Part shown: one piece after another, positions 44,330 through 57,179 of the stretch
Layout: the number at the start of each line of letters is the position of its first letter
Position numbering within the stretch: the stretch's first letter is position 1
Assembly (NCBI RefSeq): GCF_001969815.1
Contig: NZ_MRBK01000004.1
Span: 62,001 to 126,000 of the forward strand
From: Bacillus swezeyi
GTDB lineage: Bacteria; Bacillota; Bacilli; Bacillales; Bacillaceae
Reading direction: 5' to 3'
DNA length: 64,000 nt
Notes under the pieces: model-generated
Told to the model about the DNA's origin: nothing
Databases searched by the model: none
What the model saw: the letters and a program-made list of their open reading frames with translations, nothing else
Made by a program: the position numbers and the translations under genes

Positions 44330-46681
44330 ATGGGAAAAACGAAGCACCAAGGTCCAATGAAACTGAATAAAAGGCCTGCTCCAAAACTGTGGGCATCCTG
44401 GGCGCCGATGGGTCTTGGAAAAGTAAAACCAAAGCATATCAGAGATACGATGAAAGCCGCTTGGGACAATAAAGACAACCTATCGTATGCCTACAGAATT
44501 TTAACGCAAGGCGTTTGCGACGGCTGTGCACTCGGTGTGTCAGGCTTGCGCGATCAGACGCTCACAGGACCTCATCTATGTACGACAAGACTGAATGTCC
44601 TCCGTTTAAACACAATGCCTGAAATTGAAGACAAATGGCTGTTTGCAGACATTGAAAAACTCCGCAAGCTGGACAGCACAGAGCTTAGAAGACTCGGGCG
44701 CATTCCTTACCCATTATCAAGAAAAAAAGGCGAAGCCTCTTTTGCGAGAATCTCCTGGGATGAAGCGCTCAGCCGAATCGCAGACAAAATCAAGTCGATT
44801 GATAAACGACAGCTCGCCTTTTATTTAACCGCGCGGGGCATCACGAATGAAGTCTATTACACAGCGGGAAAAGCAGCCCGCTTCATCGGTACGAACAACA
44901 TTGACAATGCATCACGGATCTGCCACTCCCCAAGTAAAACGGCTTTAAAGAGGTCGCTGGGAATCGGCGCCTCAAGCTGCAGCTATCGAGACTGGATCGG
45001 GACAGATGTCCTCGTATTTTGGGGATCTGTCGCCGCCAATAACCAGCCTGTTTCGACAAAATACATGTATGCTGCTAAAAAAGCAGGCACCAAAATCATC
45101 ATGATCAACCCCTACAGAGAACCCGCCATGGAAAACTATTGGATTCCGTCAATACCTGAAAGCGCCCTTTTCGGCACGAAAATCGCTGATGATGTGTATC
45201 AGGTCAATATCGGCGGTGATATCGCCTTTATGAACGGAGTAATGAAACATTGGTTTGAAATGGAACGGGAAGCGCCCGGGTCAGCCATGGACCGCGCCTT
45301 TGTCGATGCGCACACAAACGGCTTCACAGAGCTGAAGCAGCATATCGCAAGCCAAAACTGGGAGGCGCTTGAAACGTCATCCGGTTTATCGAAGGAAAGA
45401 ATGAAAGAGTTTGCTGTATTGCTTGCCAAAGCGAAAACCGGTGTTTTCATTTGGAGCATGGGCCTCACCCAGCACCGCTTTGCGACAGACAACATTTCAC
45501 AGGTTGCCAACCTCGCTCTATTGCAGGGATTCATCGGAAGAAAACATTGCGGCGTCATGCCCATCAGGGGTCACAGCGGTGTTCAAGGCTCTGGAGAAAT
45601 GGGAGCCGATCCCTTCGTTCTCCCCGGCGGTGACTTTGATGAAGAAAATGCTGCACGGATAGAGAAGATTTGGGGCTTTGATATTCCGCGATGGCAAGGT
45701 GATACGATTGGTCAGACGATTGAAAACATGCTTCTTCCAGACGAAAGCGGGAAAAAGGTAAAAGCGTTTTATACGAGCGGAGGCAACTTTTTAGAAACGA
45801 TGCCAGATCCCGCTTTTATCGAGAAAGCATTGCAGGAGGTTGAACTCAGGGTGCACCAGGACATCATTTTCAACACATCGACACTGGTGGATGCGAAAGA
45901 GGAAGTGATCGTGCTTCCCGCAATGACAAGATATGAACAGCCTGGCGGCGGAACCTCGACGAGTACGGAGCGGATGGTCTATTTCAGCCCTGAGATCAAA
46001 GGGCCGCGTATCGGTGAAGCCCGGCCGGAATGGGACATTTATGTCGATCTGGCCAAACGTGTACGGCCGGAAGACAAAGAGCTGATTGATGTTGCGAGCG
46101 CAGCAGACATCCGCAATGAAATTGCCGCAGCCAACCGGAATTATGACGGCATTCAGCATTTGAACGAACGCGGAGATGTCTTTCAATGGGGCGGAGCCTG
46201 GCTTTGTGAAGCCGGCATTTGTCCGACAGCAGACGGCAGAGGCCGTTTGATTCCCGCCAAACTTCCGGAAAACAGACAGGCGGAAGGCCGTTTTTATGTC
46301 ACGACAAGACGGGGAAAACAGTTCAATTCCATGATTTACAGTGACAAAGATCCTTTTAATGCAGCAGATCGCTGCGATGTGATGATCAATCAACAAGATG
46401 CAGAGGAACTCTATATTAGCGAGGGAGAGGCCATCGTCCTGTTCAACCGCTTCGGAACCTTCCAGGGACGCGCCAAATTTGCAAATGTGAAGCGCGGAAA
46501 TACAGCGGTCTACTGGCCAGAGGGAAATGTCCTGATTCCTAAAGGCGTATATGAAAACAATGCCAAAATTCCGGAATACAACACAATGGTCATGATTGAA
46601 AAGGCCGAAACCTTCCATTCGAGAAAAGATCGGCGCTATAGAGAAAAACGGATTGAAGAGCTTGAAATGACGATCGATTAA
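44330..46681 (+). CDS. FdhF/YdeP-type molybdopterin oxidoreductase
   Basis: Encodes 783 residues. Cysteines 63, 66 and 84 (CDGCALG and HLCTTRL) match the N-terminal Fe-S region of the YdeP-type family. Cys198 in RICHSPS is where formate dehydrogenase H has selenocysteine, so molybdenum is probably ligated by cysteine. PIRGHSGVQGSGEMG near 420 and RYEQPGGGTSTSTERMV near 545 bind the cofactor; a molybdopterin dinucleotide-binding domain spans about 660-770. It may oxidise formate, but this branch has no proven substrate. ATG follows AAAGGAGAG. The fdhD and moaA genes opposite support a role in formate use. Confidence 0.87.
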   Translation: MGKTKHQGPMKLNKRPAPKLWASWAPMGLGKVKPKHIRDTMKAAWDNKDNLSYAYRILTQGVCDGCALGVSGLRDQTLTGPHLCTTRLNVLRLNTMPEIEDKWLFADIEKLRKLDSTELRRLGRIPYPLSRKKGEASFARISWDEALSRIADKIKSIDKRQLAFYLTARGITNEVYYTAGKAARFIGTNNIDNASRICHSPSKTALKRSLGIGASSCSYRDWIGTDVLVFWGSVAANNQPVSTKYMYAAKKAGTKIIMINPYREPAMENYWIPSIPESALFGTKIADDVYQVNIGGDIAFMNGVMKHWFEMEREAPGSAMDRAFVDAHTNGFTELKQHIASQNWEALETSSGLSKERMKEFAVLLAKAKTGVFIWSMGLTQHRFATDNISQVANLALLQGFIGRKHCGVMPIRGHSGVQGSGEMGADPFVLPGGDFDEENAARIEKIWGFDIPRWQGDTIGQTIENMLLPDESGKKVKAFYTSGGNFLETMPDPAFIEKALQEVELRVHQDIIFNTSTLVDAKEEVIVLPAMTRYEQPGGGTSTSTERMVYFSPEIKGPRIGEARPEWDIYVDLAKRVRPEDKELIDVASAADIRNEIAAANRNYDGIQHLNERGDVFQWGGAWLCEAGICPTADGRGRLIPAKLPENRQAEGRFYVTTRRGKQFNSMIYSDKDPFNAADRCDVMINQQDAEELYISEGEAIVLFNRFGTFQGRAKFANVKRGNTAVYWPEGNVLIPKGVYENNAKIPEYNTMVMIEKAETFHSRKDRRYREKRIEELEMTID

Positions 46682-46710
46682 AGAGGATATCAGCATCGGA
46701 AAAAGGGATA

Positions 46711-46740
46711 AGAGACGGCACAGTTGATCCGTCTCTCTTT
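46711..46740. terminator. Terminator between the oxidoreductase gene and ywmD
   Basis: AGAGACGG (46711-46718) pairs with CCGTCTCT (46729-46736); the T-tract is short on both strands. Confidence 0.6.
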
Positions 46741-46749
46741 CCCGCGGAA

Positions 46750-47451
46750 TTACTTGGACATTTTCCCGCCTTCTTCTTTCCATACTTTTTTAAAGTCGTT
46801 TGCTGATTCAGCCTCAATCAGTTTGCCGCCGCCGGCTTTAGCTACTTTTTTCAGTTTTTCTTTTTCTTTAACCGTTTTCACATCTAAACCAACGATGTTC
46901 ACGATTGTTTTAATATTGGACTGGCGCAGATCTTTTGCCGCCTGAACGGGATCTCCTCCGCAAGTCTCCTCACCGTCTGTCACGATGTACACATAATTTT
47001 TTCCGTCTTTGTCAGCAAGATCATCTTTTACATCATAAAGAGATTTGGCGATCGGAGACCATCCTGTAGGCTTAATTCCGCTCAAAGAATTTTGAAATCC
47101 ATTTGCTGAAAACGGCTGCAGATCATACAATGTTTCAGTTGTACCGCACGATTCTTCTTTACCTGAGTTTTTATTGTTGCCTTTATGTCCGAAAACATTC
47201 AGCATGACATTCGCATCGCTTGGAAGCAGGTCAGCAAAATCGGTAACGGATTCTTTGGCAATATCGAATTTCTTATCTCCTTCAACCCTCTGTGCCATGC
47301 TTCCGCTTGCATCAAGCACAACCGCAACATTGACATCTTTTTTGCTGTTGTCCGCAGCATTCCCGTCTTCAGCCGCAAAAGCTGCTGGCGCTAAAGACAA
47401 AAGCATGGTGAACGTCGTCAATAGTGTAAACCTTTTTTTCATCATCATCAC
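46750..47451 (-). CDS. ywmD: Secreted VWA-domain protein YwmD
   Basis: Encodes 233 residues. A signal peptide ends near residue 27 (PAAFAA). A von Willebrand type A domain follows at about 38-215 with the metal-site motif DASGS at 47-51, a Thr in GWSPIAKSL near 132 and an Asp in VTDGEETCGG near 157. Such domains bind ligands through a divalent ion. It matches B. subtilis YwmD and is paralogous to YwmC at 47810-48502. An upstream block (47510-47555) is shared with ywmC. Probably exported; function unknown. Confidence 0.88.
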   Translation of the reverse strand: MMMMKKRFTLLTTFTMLLSLAPAAFAAEDGNAADNSKKDVNVAVVLDASGSMAQRVEGDKKFDIAKESVTDFADLLPSDANVMLNVFGHKGNNKNSGKEESCGTTETLYDLQPFSANGFQNSLSGIKPTGWSPIAKSLYDVKDDLADKDGKNYVYIVTDGEETCGGDPVQAAKDLRQSNIKTIVNIVGLDVKTVKEKEKLKKVAKAGGGKLIEAESANDFKKVWKEEGGKMSK

Positions 47452-47509
47452 ATTCCTTTCAAAATTGTTTTTGGACCAGCCGTTCCCGTCAGAACAAGTC
47501 CATCAACAT

Positions 47510-47555
47510 CGTAAAAGAAGGCATGATAGAAATAAATAGGCCGTATCTCCTTTTC
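47510..47555 (-). promoter_or_regulatory. Conserved 46-base block upstream of ywmD
   Basis: Aligns without gaps to 48549-48594 upstream of ywmC, matching at about 37 of 46 positions. The minus-strand core begins GAAAAGGAGA and continues CCTATTTATTTCT. It starts about 60 bases before the ywmD start codon. Probably a shared promoter or operator; no known sigma consensus fits. Confidence 0.55.
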
Positions 47556-47673
47556 AAATTCACAAATTTTTCATAATACATGCGATGATAGAACGGCACT
47601 TTCACTTAAGACCTATCAAAAAAGTCTGCTAAAAGGGCATGTTCTTCCCATTAAAACAACAGTTTCGACAAAT

Positions 47674-47700
47674 AACCCCTCCAAAGGATGCAGGGGGGTT
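47674..47700. other. Hairpin between ywmC and ywmD
   Basis: AACCCCTCC (47674-47682) can pair with GGGGGGTT (47693-47700). On the minus strand it is followed by ATTTG only, so it is a weak terminator or a protein or RNA signal. The rest of 47556-47773 shows no gene. Confidence 0.35.
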
Positions 47701-47774
47701 CATCGTTCTGACACAGTAACTTAATAATTGTAAAGTGTTTTACTTGACTTTCATCAAGTTTTTGAACCAATAGG

Positions 47775-47801
47775 AAATCCGCGGAAGCTGTCCGCGGATT
47801 T
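47775..47801 (-). terminator. Terminator of ywmC
   Basis: AAATCCGCGG and CCGCGGATTT form a perfect 10-bp stem. The stronger T-run is on the plus strand; on the minus strand only TTT follows. Confidence 0.6.
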
Positions 47802-47809
47802 TTTCCAAT

Positions 47810-48502
47810 TTATTTAGAAAGCTCAATCGCTTCCTGAGTAAAGATCTTTTTGATGTCGTTTTTGGTTTTCGCTTGGAAGTACTCTCCGCCGCCAGCTTTT
47901 GCAATGCTTGTCAACTGTCCGTGGAAGTCACCTTCATAATCAAAGCCGATCACATTGACGACTGTGTCGCGATCCGATTTGCGCAGTTCTGTTGCAACTT
48001 TTACCGGATTTCCGCCGCAAGTTTCTTCACCGTCTGTCAGCAGATAAACAATGTTTTTCCCGTTGCTGTTAAGCTGGTCAAAAGCATTTTTTGCATCTTG
48101 AAGTGCATTTGCAATTGGTGTCCAGCCTGTTGGTCCGATTCCATTTAATGAATTGCGGAAGCTTTGTTCATCATACATTTGGAAGCCGTATACACCTCTG
48201 ATTGCATTGCAGGATTGTACTTTTCCTGAGTTTTTATTGTTTCCCTCTGAACCGAAAACCCGCATTAGCACATTCGTGTTTTCAAGCTTGGAGCCAAAGC
48301 TGAATGCCTCATTTTTGGCAAGCTCATATTTTGATACCCCGTTCATTTTTTTAGCCATACTGCCGCTTGCATCAAGCATAATCGCAATGTTAGGTGCATC
48401 TTTGGCAACAGTTACTTCCTGTTTCTTTTCCGCTGCGAACGCAGGTGATCCCAGGCTTAAAACCATCGCGGTCAAAATCCCTAATGTCAGTTTTTTTCTC
48501 AT
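47810..48502 (-). CDS. ywmC: Secreted VWA-domain protein YwmC
   Basis: Encodes 230 residues, paralogue of YwmD. The signal peptide ends near residue 24 (SPAFAA). The VWA domain (about 35-210) has DASGS near 43-47, a GWTPIANAL Thr near 130 and LTDGEETCGG near 155; a cysteine pair (SCNAIRG and ETCGG) may form a disulfide. It matches B. subtilis YwmC. ATG 48502 follows AAAGGGGAA. The gene precedes ywmD in the same direction, but each has its own upstream block and terminator-like hairpin, so they are separate units. Confidence 0.88.
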   Translation of the reverse strand: MRKKLTLGILTAMVLSLGSPAFAAEKKQEVTVAKDAPNIAIMLDASGSMAKKMNGVSKYELAKNEAFSFGSKLENTNVLMRVFGSEGNNKNSGKVQSCNAIRGVYGFQMYDEQSFRNSLNGIGPTGWTPIANALQDAKNAFDQLNSNGKNIVYLLTDGEETCGGNPVKVATELRKSDRDTVVNVIGFDYEGDFHGQLTSIAKAGGGEYFQAKTKNDIKKIFTQEAIELSK

Positions 48503-48548
48503 TCTCCCATTCCCCTTTCATTTTTAGGTCGTTAAACACATTATTATC

Positions 48549-48594
48549 GTAGAAGAACACTAGAAAGAAATAAATAGGGCATGTCTCCTTTTCC
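48549..48594 (-). promoter_or_regulatory. Conserved 46-base block upstream of ywmC
   Basis: The partner of 47510-47555, beginning about 47 bases before the ywmC start codon. The longest identical part is the 13-base AGAAATAAATAGG, then TCTCCTTTTC (plus-strand reading). Confidence 0.55.
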
Positions 48595-48783
48595 TTGTTA
48601 TTGATTTCCGCACACAACAAATATCTGAAATGGTCATTATCACCTGAATGATCTTCAGTCTATGAATCATTAACGGTCTTTTGGCGCTGTTCGGGGAGTC
48701 CTCGGGCTTATTATTTTTGAAATATTTGTATCGCGTAACAAATGTCTGTACGTTCATGATGATGACACATTTGAAATGCAAGT
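48595..48783. other. Intergenic region between spoIID and ywmC
   Basis: No convincing gene, promoter or RNA structure was recognised here. Confidence 0.5.
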
Positions 48784-48811
48784 AAAAAAAGGCGCTCCTC
48801 ATGAGGGCGCC
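48784..48811 (-). terminator. Terminator of spoIID
   Basis: GGCGCTCCTC and GAGGGCGCC form the stem (48791-48811), followed on the minus strand by seven T. Confidence 0.9.
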
Positions 48812-48813
48812 TT

Positions 48814-49830
48814 TTATTTTTTCGCCATGTATTTATTTAAAAATTGATCAGCATTCGAAATCGCCGTTCCTTTGTAATAATATTTGACAATGTCTTCGGC
48901 TTTCTTTCCTTCTTTCGCCATATAATGGGCTCCGTATTGGCTCATTCCCACTCCGTGGCCATAACCCCTCGTGGTCACGACAATTTGATCTCCTTTACGC
49001 TTCCAATCAAAATCAGCCGAATTGAGCCCAAGTTTTTCCCTGATGTCTCTTCCTTCCAGCTTCTTACCGTTGATAACGGCGGTTGCCACGCGTTTTCCCG
49101 GTGTCCGTTCGGTAATCTCACCGATACCATTCGAGTTTGGCAGCGTGACGCTGAGTTTTTGTTCAAATTCTGACGCCGTAAACGTTTTATGGTTTAAAAA
49201 TTTTGGTGATTTTCTATCCCAGGAGCTCTTCACGCTTTTAAGATACGGAATATCACTTGTCCAATAGGCTTCGGCATTTTCTGTATAGCCATTGCTGGTG
49301 GAAAAAAAGGAAGCGTCAATCGGTTTCTGATCGTAGGTTAAAATCTTGCCTTGTGTACTCGCAACAGCTTCTGTCACCTTTTTTATTTTCCAATCATAAT
49401 CCTTTTTCCAGATTTGTTGAAGCTCTGATTTGCTTTTGTACACCTGGAACATTTGAGTATCATCGACAAGCGAACCTTTTGGCGGCTGCACAGCCTGATC
49501 TGATACCATCTGCCTCACGATATATGTGCGGGCTGCAAGCGATTGTGCTTTTAGGGCTTCCATATCAAAATCAGCAGGCATTTCTGAAGCGACAACCCCG
49601 ATGACATACTCCTCAAGGGGAATGTCTTCTACTTGGCGGTCAGCCGTTCTGTAGACCGGAATCGAAACGGGAGACTCTTTTAAAGTTGCTGTCTTTTTTT
49701 CCTCCTTTTGTACAGTGTTCTGGTTTGTTTTTGGCATCCCGGATTCTCCTTGAAAAGGTAGAACAAGCAGTGTTGGTACGAGTAAAATCAGCATGCATAT
49801 TCCTCCTAGTACAATAAATAGCTGTTTCAA
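48814..49830 (-). CDS. spoIID: Spore peptidoglycan lytic transglycosylase SpoIID
   Basis: Encodes 338 residues: one N-terminal membrane helix (about 5-26) and a SpoIID domain. The catalytic Glu lies in ASEMPADFDMEALKAQSLAARTYI. TRGYGHGVGMSQYGAHYMAKEGK near the end is the second family block. With SpoIIM and SpoIIP it degrades septal wall during engulfment. I prefer TTG 49830 (MKQLFIVLGG): it matches the B. subtilis start and has GGGGGC upstream. ATG 49845 lies only about 12 bases after the start expected from the sigma-E-like promoter and lacks a ribosome site; using it would add five residues. Confidence 0.94.
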   Translation of the reverse strand: MKQLFIVLGGICMLILLVPTLLVLPFQGESGMPKTNQNTVQKEEKKTATLKESPVSIPVYRTADRQVEDIPLEEYVIGVVASEMPADFDMEALKAQSLAARTYIVRQMVSDQAVQPPKGSLVDDTQMFQVYKSKSELQQIWKKDYDWKIKKVTEAVASTQGKILTYDQKPIDASFFSTSNGYTENAEAYWTSDIPYLKSVKSSWDRKSPKFLNHKTFTASEFEQKLSVTLPNSNGIGEITERTPGKRVATAVINGKKLEGRDIREKLGLNSADFDWKRKGDQIVVTTRGYGHGVGMSQYGAHYMAKEGKKAEDIVKYYYKGTAISNADQFLNKYMAKK

Positions 49831-49863
49831 ATTAGCTGCCCCCATTTCTGTTTTGTCTCTTTC

Positions 49864-49892
49864 ATTTTATGGGAGGGGACAAGCTATTATGA
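49864..49892 (-). promoter_or_regulatory. Sigma-E-like promoter of spoIID
   Basis: On the minus strand TCATAAT (49886-49892), 14 bases, CATAAAAT (49864-49871). This is close to the sigma-E consensus, and spoIID is a sigma-E gene in B. subtilis. Confidence 0.65.
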
Positions 49893-49987
49893 CTGCACTT
49901 TTTAGCGGAACATATGTATTTGCAATGCAATTTTTGTGCATAATGATAGATAGAGGAGACATACTGATATAGAATACTTGAAATTAA

Positions 49988-50017
49988 AAATCAGTATGCC
50001 ATATGACATACTGATTT
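49988..50017 (-). terminator. Terminator of murAA
   Basis: AAATCAGTATG and CATACTGATTT form a perfect 11-bp stem, followed on the minus strand by a T-run. A further CATACTGAT lies at about 49959-49967. Confidence 0.85.
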
Positions 50018-50026
50018 CGTGTTCGT

Positions 50027-51337
50027 TTATGCATTTAAATCTGTTACCACTTCTTTTTTTTCAAGGTGGACCGCTTCTTCATCATTTACACGCTCAATAT
50101 CAGCACCAATGCCTGCAAGTTTTTGATGGAAGTTGACATATCCACGATCTAAGTGTTTCAATTCTGTCACGCGTGTATGGCCGTCTGCGACAAGTCCTGC
50201 CAGAATAAGAGCTGCACCAGCCCGCAGGTCGGTTGCGGCAACCTCGGCGCCTTGAAGCTGTACAGGACCGTTAATAATGACAGAGCGTCCTTCAATTTTA
50301 ATATCTCCGTTCATACGGCGGAATTCTTCCGCATGCATGAAGCGGTTTTCGAATACGGTTTCTGTGATCATGCTGGTTCCATTTGCGCGCATTAAAAGCG
50401 CCATCATCTGTGACTGCATATCAGTCGGAAAACCTGGATGAGGCATCGTTTTTAAATCGATCGATTTCAGTTCAGCAGGTCCGATAATCCGAAGACCGTC
50501 GGCTTCTTCCAAAATCTGAACGCCCATTTCTTCCATTTTCGCAATTAAAGATGTTAAATGCTCAGGAACAGCCCCTTGCACCAAAACGTTCCCTTGAGTA
50601 ATCGCTGCGGCAACCATGAAAGTTCCTGCCTCAATCCGGTCAGGAATAATGGTATGCTTGGCGCCATGAAGCGTTTTAACACCTTCAATTTTAATGGTGC
50701 CTGTACCGGCACCCCGAATTTTACCGCCCATTGCATTGATATAGTTAGCCAAATCGACGATTTCAGGCTCTTTTGCAACGTTTTCCAGCGTTGTCGTGCC
50801 ATTTGCCAAAGCGGCAGCCATAATCAAGTTTTCGGTCGCTCCGACACTAGGGAAATCAAGGTAAATTTTTGCTCCTTGAAGGCGGCCTTCCACTTTCGCT
50901 TCAATAAAGCCGTTTCCGACCTTAATTGTCGCCCCCATTGCTTCAAAGCCTTTCAAATGTTGATCAATCGGTCTTGAGCCGATCGCACATCCACCAGGCA
51001 ACGCCACTCTCGAATGACCTGTGCGGGCAAGAAGCGGGCCCATTACCAATACAGATGCGCGCATTTTTCTGACATATTCAAACGGAGCCTCAGTTGACAA
51101 AGTGCGAGATGCATCAACCGTTACTGTATTATTCTCAAAATGTACATTTGCGCCTAAATGACGTAACACTTCGTTAATCGTATATACATCGGAGAGCGTA
51201 GGCACATCACATATTTCACTTTTTTCTTCACTGGCTAATAAAGATGCAGCGATAACTGGTAAAACGGCATTTTTTGCTCCTTCAACTTTGACTGTGCCGT
51301 TTAACTTTTGACCGCCGCGGACGATGATTTTTTCCAA
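50027..51337 (-). CDS. murAA: UDP-N-acetylglucosamine 1-carboxyvinyltransferase MurAA
   Basis: Encodes 436 residues, the normal MurA length. The catalytic Cys117 is in [22 protein letters not shown]; Lys22 and Asn23 are in the N-terminal GAKNAVLP; the fosfomycin-site Arg is in [19 protein letters not shown] segments further on. MurA transfers enolpyruvate from PEP to UDP-GlcNAc, the first committed step of peptidoglycan synthesis. ATG 51337 follows GGGGAA. Located between ywmB and spoIID as in B. subtilis, where it is the essential MurA paralogue. Confidence 0.97.
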   Translation of the reverse strand: MEKIIVRGGQKLNGTVKVEGAKNAVLPVIAASLLASEEKSEICDVPTLSDVYTINEVLRHLGANVHFENNTVTVDASRTLSTEAPFEYVRKMRASVLVMGPLLARTGHSRVALPGGCAIGSRPIDQHLKGFEAMGATIKVGNGFIEAKVEGRLQGAKIYLDFPSVGATENLIMAAALANGTTTLENVAKEPEIVDLANYINAMGGKIRGAGTGTIKIEGVKTLHGAKHTIIPDRIEAGTFMVAAAITQGNVLVQGAVPEHLTSLIAKMEEMGVQILEEADGLRIIGPAELKSIDLKTMPHPGFPTDMQSQMMALLMRANGTSMITETVFENRFMHAEEFRRMNGDIKIEGRSVIINGPVQLQGAEVAATDLRAGAALILAGLVADGHTRVTELKHLDRGYVNFHQKLAGIGADIERVNDEEAVHLEKKEVVTDLNA

Positions 51338-51369
51338 GGTATTCCCCTCCGCGTCCCAATTTCTCTATA

Positions 51370-52110
51370 TTAATATTCAATCGTGACGATTGGTGTGCCA
51401 ACCGTGACGGTAAGTTTTTCGCCCATTCCCGCATTTCTAAGCGAGACTTGCAAATTCATTTGATGTTTATCTGTCTTGATGGATTCTTTCCACTCGTTAG
51501 TATAGGCAGAAACAGATACGAAATTTGGTTCGATTAAATCTTCAACTGTCTTTGCGTTAAATTCACTGACCAGCTCTTTAGCTTTTTTTTGCAAAACAAC
51601 ATCCATCATACCATTTAATTGGCCCTTTAGACAAGTAAAAATTGCGGTCTTTTCTCGCATGATGTCGAATGCATTCCGTTCAAACTGCTTATATGTATCG
51701 TTCCAGTTTTCCCGTGATCCCGCACCTTTTTGCTCATATAATAAATACGAAACAAGTCTCTGGTTTTTGTGGGTAGTGACCAAATGTATTTTTGATCTGA
51801 CTTGATTTTTTTTGTCAGTATATACGCCTGTCGCTTTTAATGTGCTGTCTTCTTGTGTTAAAGTCCATTCATATTGTCGATGCTGCTTCTTGAAATGTTT
51901 CACTTTTGCAAAAAAATCTTCCTTAGTCAGAGATAGCTGTTTCTTTGTGTGAAGCGTCCATTGCTCAAGCTTCACGTCATGGCGGTTTAACCCTTCCGCC
52001 AGCTGTCCAAGCGGCGTATTTCCCGCGGCATCAAGCGATTGAAAGACATGTACGATCATAAATAAAACCACAATAAAAATGAGGGCGTGAACCGTATGTT
52101 TTTTCTTCAT
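51370..52110 (-). CDS. ywmB: YwmB, exported protein of the TATA-box-binding-like fold (DUF1779)
   Basis: Encodes 246 residues with an N-terminal membrane or signal segment (ALIFIVVLFMIVHVFQ, about 9-24) and a single DUF1779 domain. Conserved pieces are EQWTLHTKK near 50, YEWTLTQEDSTLKATG near 80 and LSVSAYT-like VSVSAYTNEW near 200. Function is unknown; synteny with murAA and spoIID suggests a cell-envelope or sporulation link. It ends 32 bases before murAA in the same direction. Confidence 0.88.
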   Translation of the reverse strand: MKKKHTVHALIFIVVLFMIVHVFQSLDAAGNTPLGQLAEGLNRHDVKLEQWTLHTKKQLSLTKEDFFAKVKHFKKQHRQYEWTLTQEDSTLKATGVYTDKKNQVRSKIHLVTTHKNQRLVSYLLYEQKGAGSRENWNDTYKQFERNAFDIMREKTAIFTCLKGQLNGMMDVVLQKKAKELVSEFNAKTVEDLIEPNFVSVSAYTNEWKESIKTDKHQMNLQVSLRNAGMGEKLTVTVGTPIVTIEY

Positions 52111-52240
52111 TTCGCATCATCCTCTCCTACTCACCATTTTTGACGGATCGCAGGAAAAGCATACGTGGAAAAACAAGGTCAGCCCGCATTTTTGCAGTTT
52201 TATCCCACATTAGTCCATTCCCAAATATTGTATTATTCAA

Positions 52241-52486
52241 TCATGAAAATAAATTTTGGAGCTGTCTTGAATAATAAAGATAATCCAAGAAAAAATTACT
52301 GACGGTGGAGCCGATGGCTATCGTAATCAAGATCATCAATAGCCTCGCCTGAATGATTTTTCCTTTCCTGATAAGCGGATCGATGTTGACCGCCAGAAGA
52401 GCCCACCAAGTCAGTGCAATAAAAAAAAGATGAACGAAGATACTGACAGCAGCCTGTTGTCCAATCTCTCCCATTATTGATGACAC
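52241..52486 (-). CDS. ywzB: Small membrane protein YwzB (DUF1146)
   Basis: Encodes 81 residues with two membrane helices (about 11-33 and 47-67) around a basic loop RKGKIIQARLL, the DUF1146 pattern. It matches B. subtilis YwzB, of unknown function, which lies in the same place next to ywmB downstream of the ATP synthase genes. ATG 52486 follows AAGGAGGTG. No gene corresponding to B. subtilis ywmA was recognised in the following gap. Confidence 0.85.
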   Translation of the reverse strand: MSSIMGEIGQQAAVSIFVHLFFIALTWWALLAVNIDPLIRKGKIIQARLLMILITIAIGSTVSNFFLDYLYYSRQLQNLFS

Positions 52487-52819
52487 CTCCTTATGTTGAA
52501 GCCGGCTTTATAAATCGTCCGGCGTCCTAGTCTCTTCTGCTGTAGGATAAGGAATCATGCTGATCATTTCAAGTCATTTTATCAGTTTTGATGTTTGATG
52601 TTAATACAATGATGCATAGAACATTTTTCCATAGGTGGAGTGATCCCCTGTTACCTGAGGAGTGTATTTAGGAGTGTTTTCTTTTTGTGAGCACCAAGTA
52701 AATGCATCTCACTTCCTCATGCAGTTGGAAGAGAAAATAGCTTACAGTTTTGATTATAGATAGATTCAGATAAAAAAGGTGAACAATTTGTGAACTTTTT
52801 TCAACAATTATCATGATAA
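52487..52819. other. Intergenic region between ywzB and the atp terminator
   Basis: About 330 bases without a convincing gene. It holds the ywzB ribosome site, a 33-codon plus-strand frame without a good start, and a GGAGTGT direct repeat (about 52659-52665 and 52671-52677). Confidence 0.5.
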
Positions 52820-52846
52820 TAAAAGATCCTTCCCATGGGAAGGATC
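52817..52846 (-). terminator. Terminator of the atp operon
   Basis: A perfect 22-bp inverted repeat (52825-52846, arms GATCCTTCCCA/TGGGAAGGATC) followed by TTTTATTAT on the minus strand. Confidence 0.9.
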
Positions 52847-52853
52847 CACATTG

Positions 52854-53261
<408 letters not shown>

Positions 53262-53272
53262 CTAGGACCAGA

Positions 53273-55580
<2,308 letters not shown>

Positions 55581-55663
55581 TCACCACCTTTTTGTTTTCA
55601 AATTCACTTCGAATTTACGTGAAAAAGAGAGAAAAAGAAAATCTTTTTCTCACTTCTTATTTT

Positions 55664-57172
<1,509 letters not shown>

Positions 57173-57179
57173 TTAGGTT

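Noticed and set aside
45791-46783. Long minus-strand open frame opposite the molybdopterin oxidoreductase gene
   Set aside because: It lies entirely opposite clear coding sequence, has no recognisable domain and follows from the codon pattern of the real gene.
52662-52763. 33-codon plus-strand frame between ywzB and the atp terminator
   Set aside because: The GTG start overlaps its only possible Shine-Dalgarno, the peptide has no pattern, and I could not match it to ywmA.
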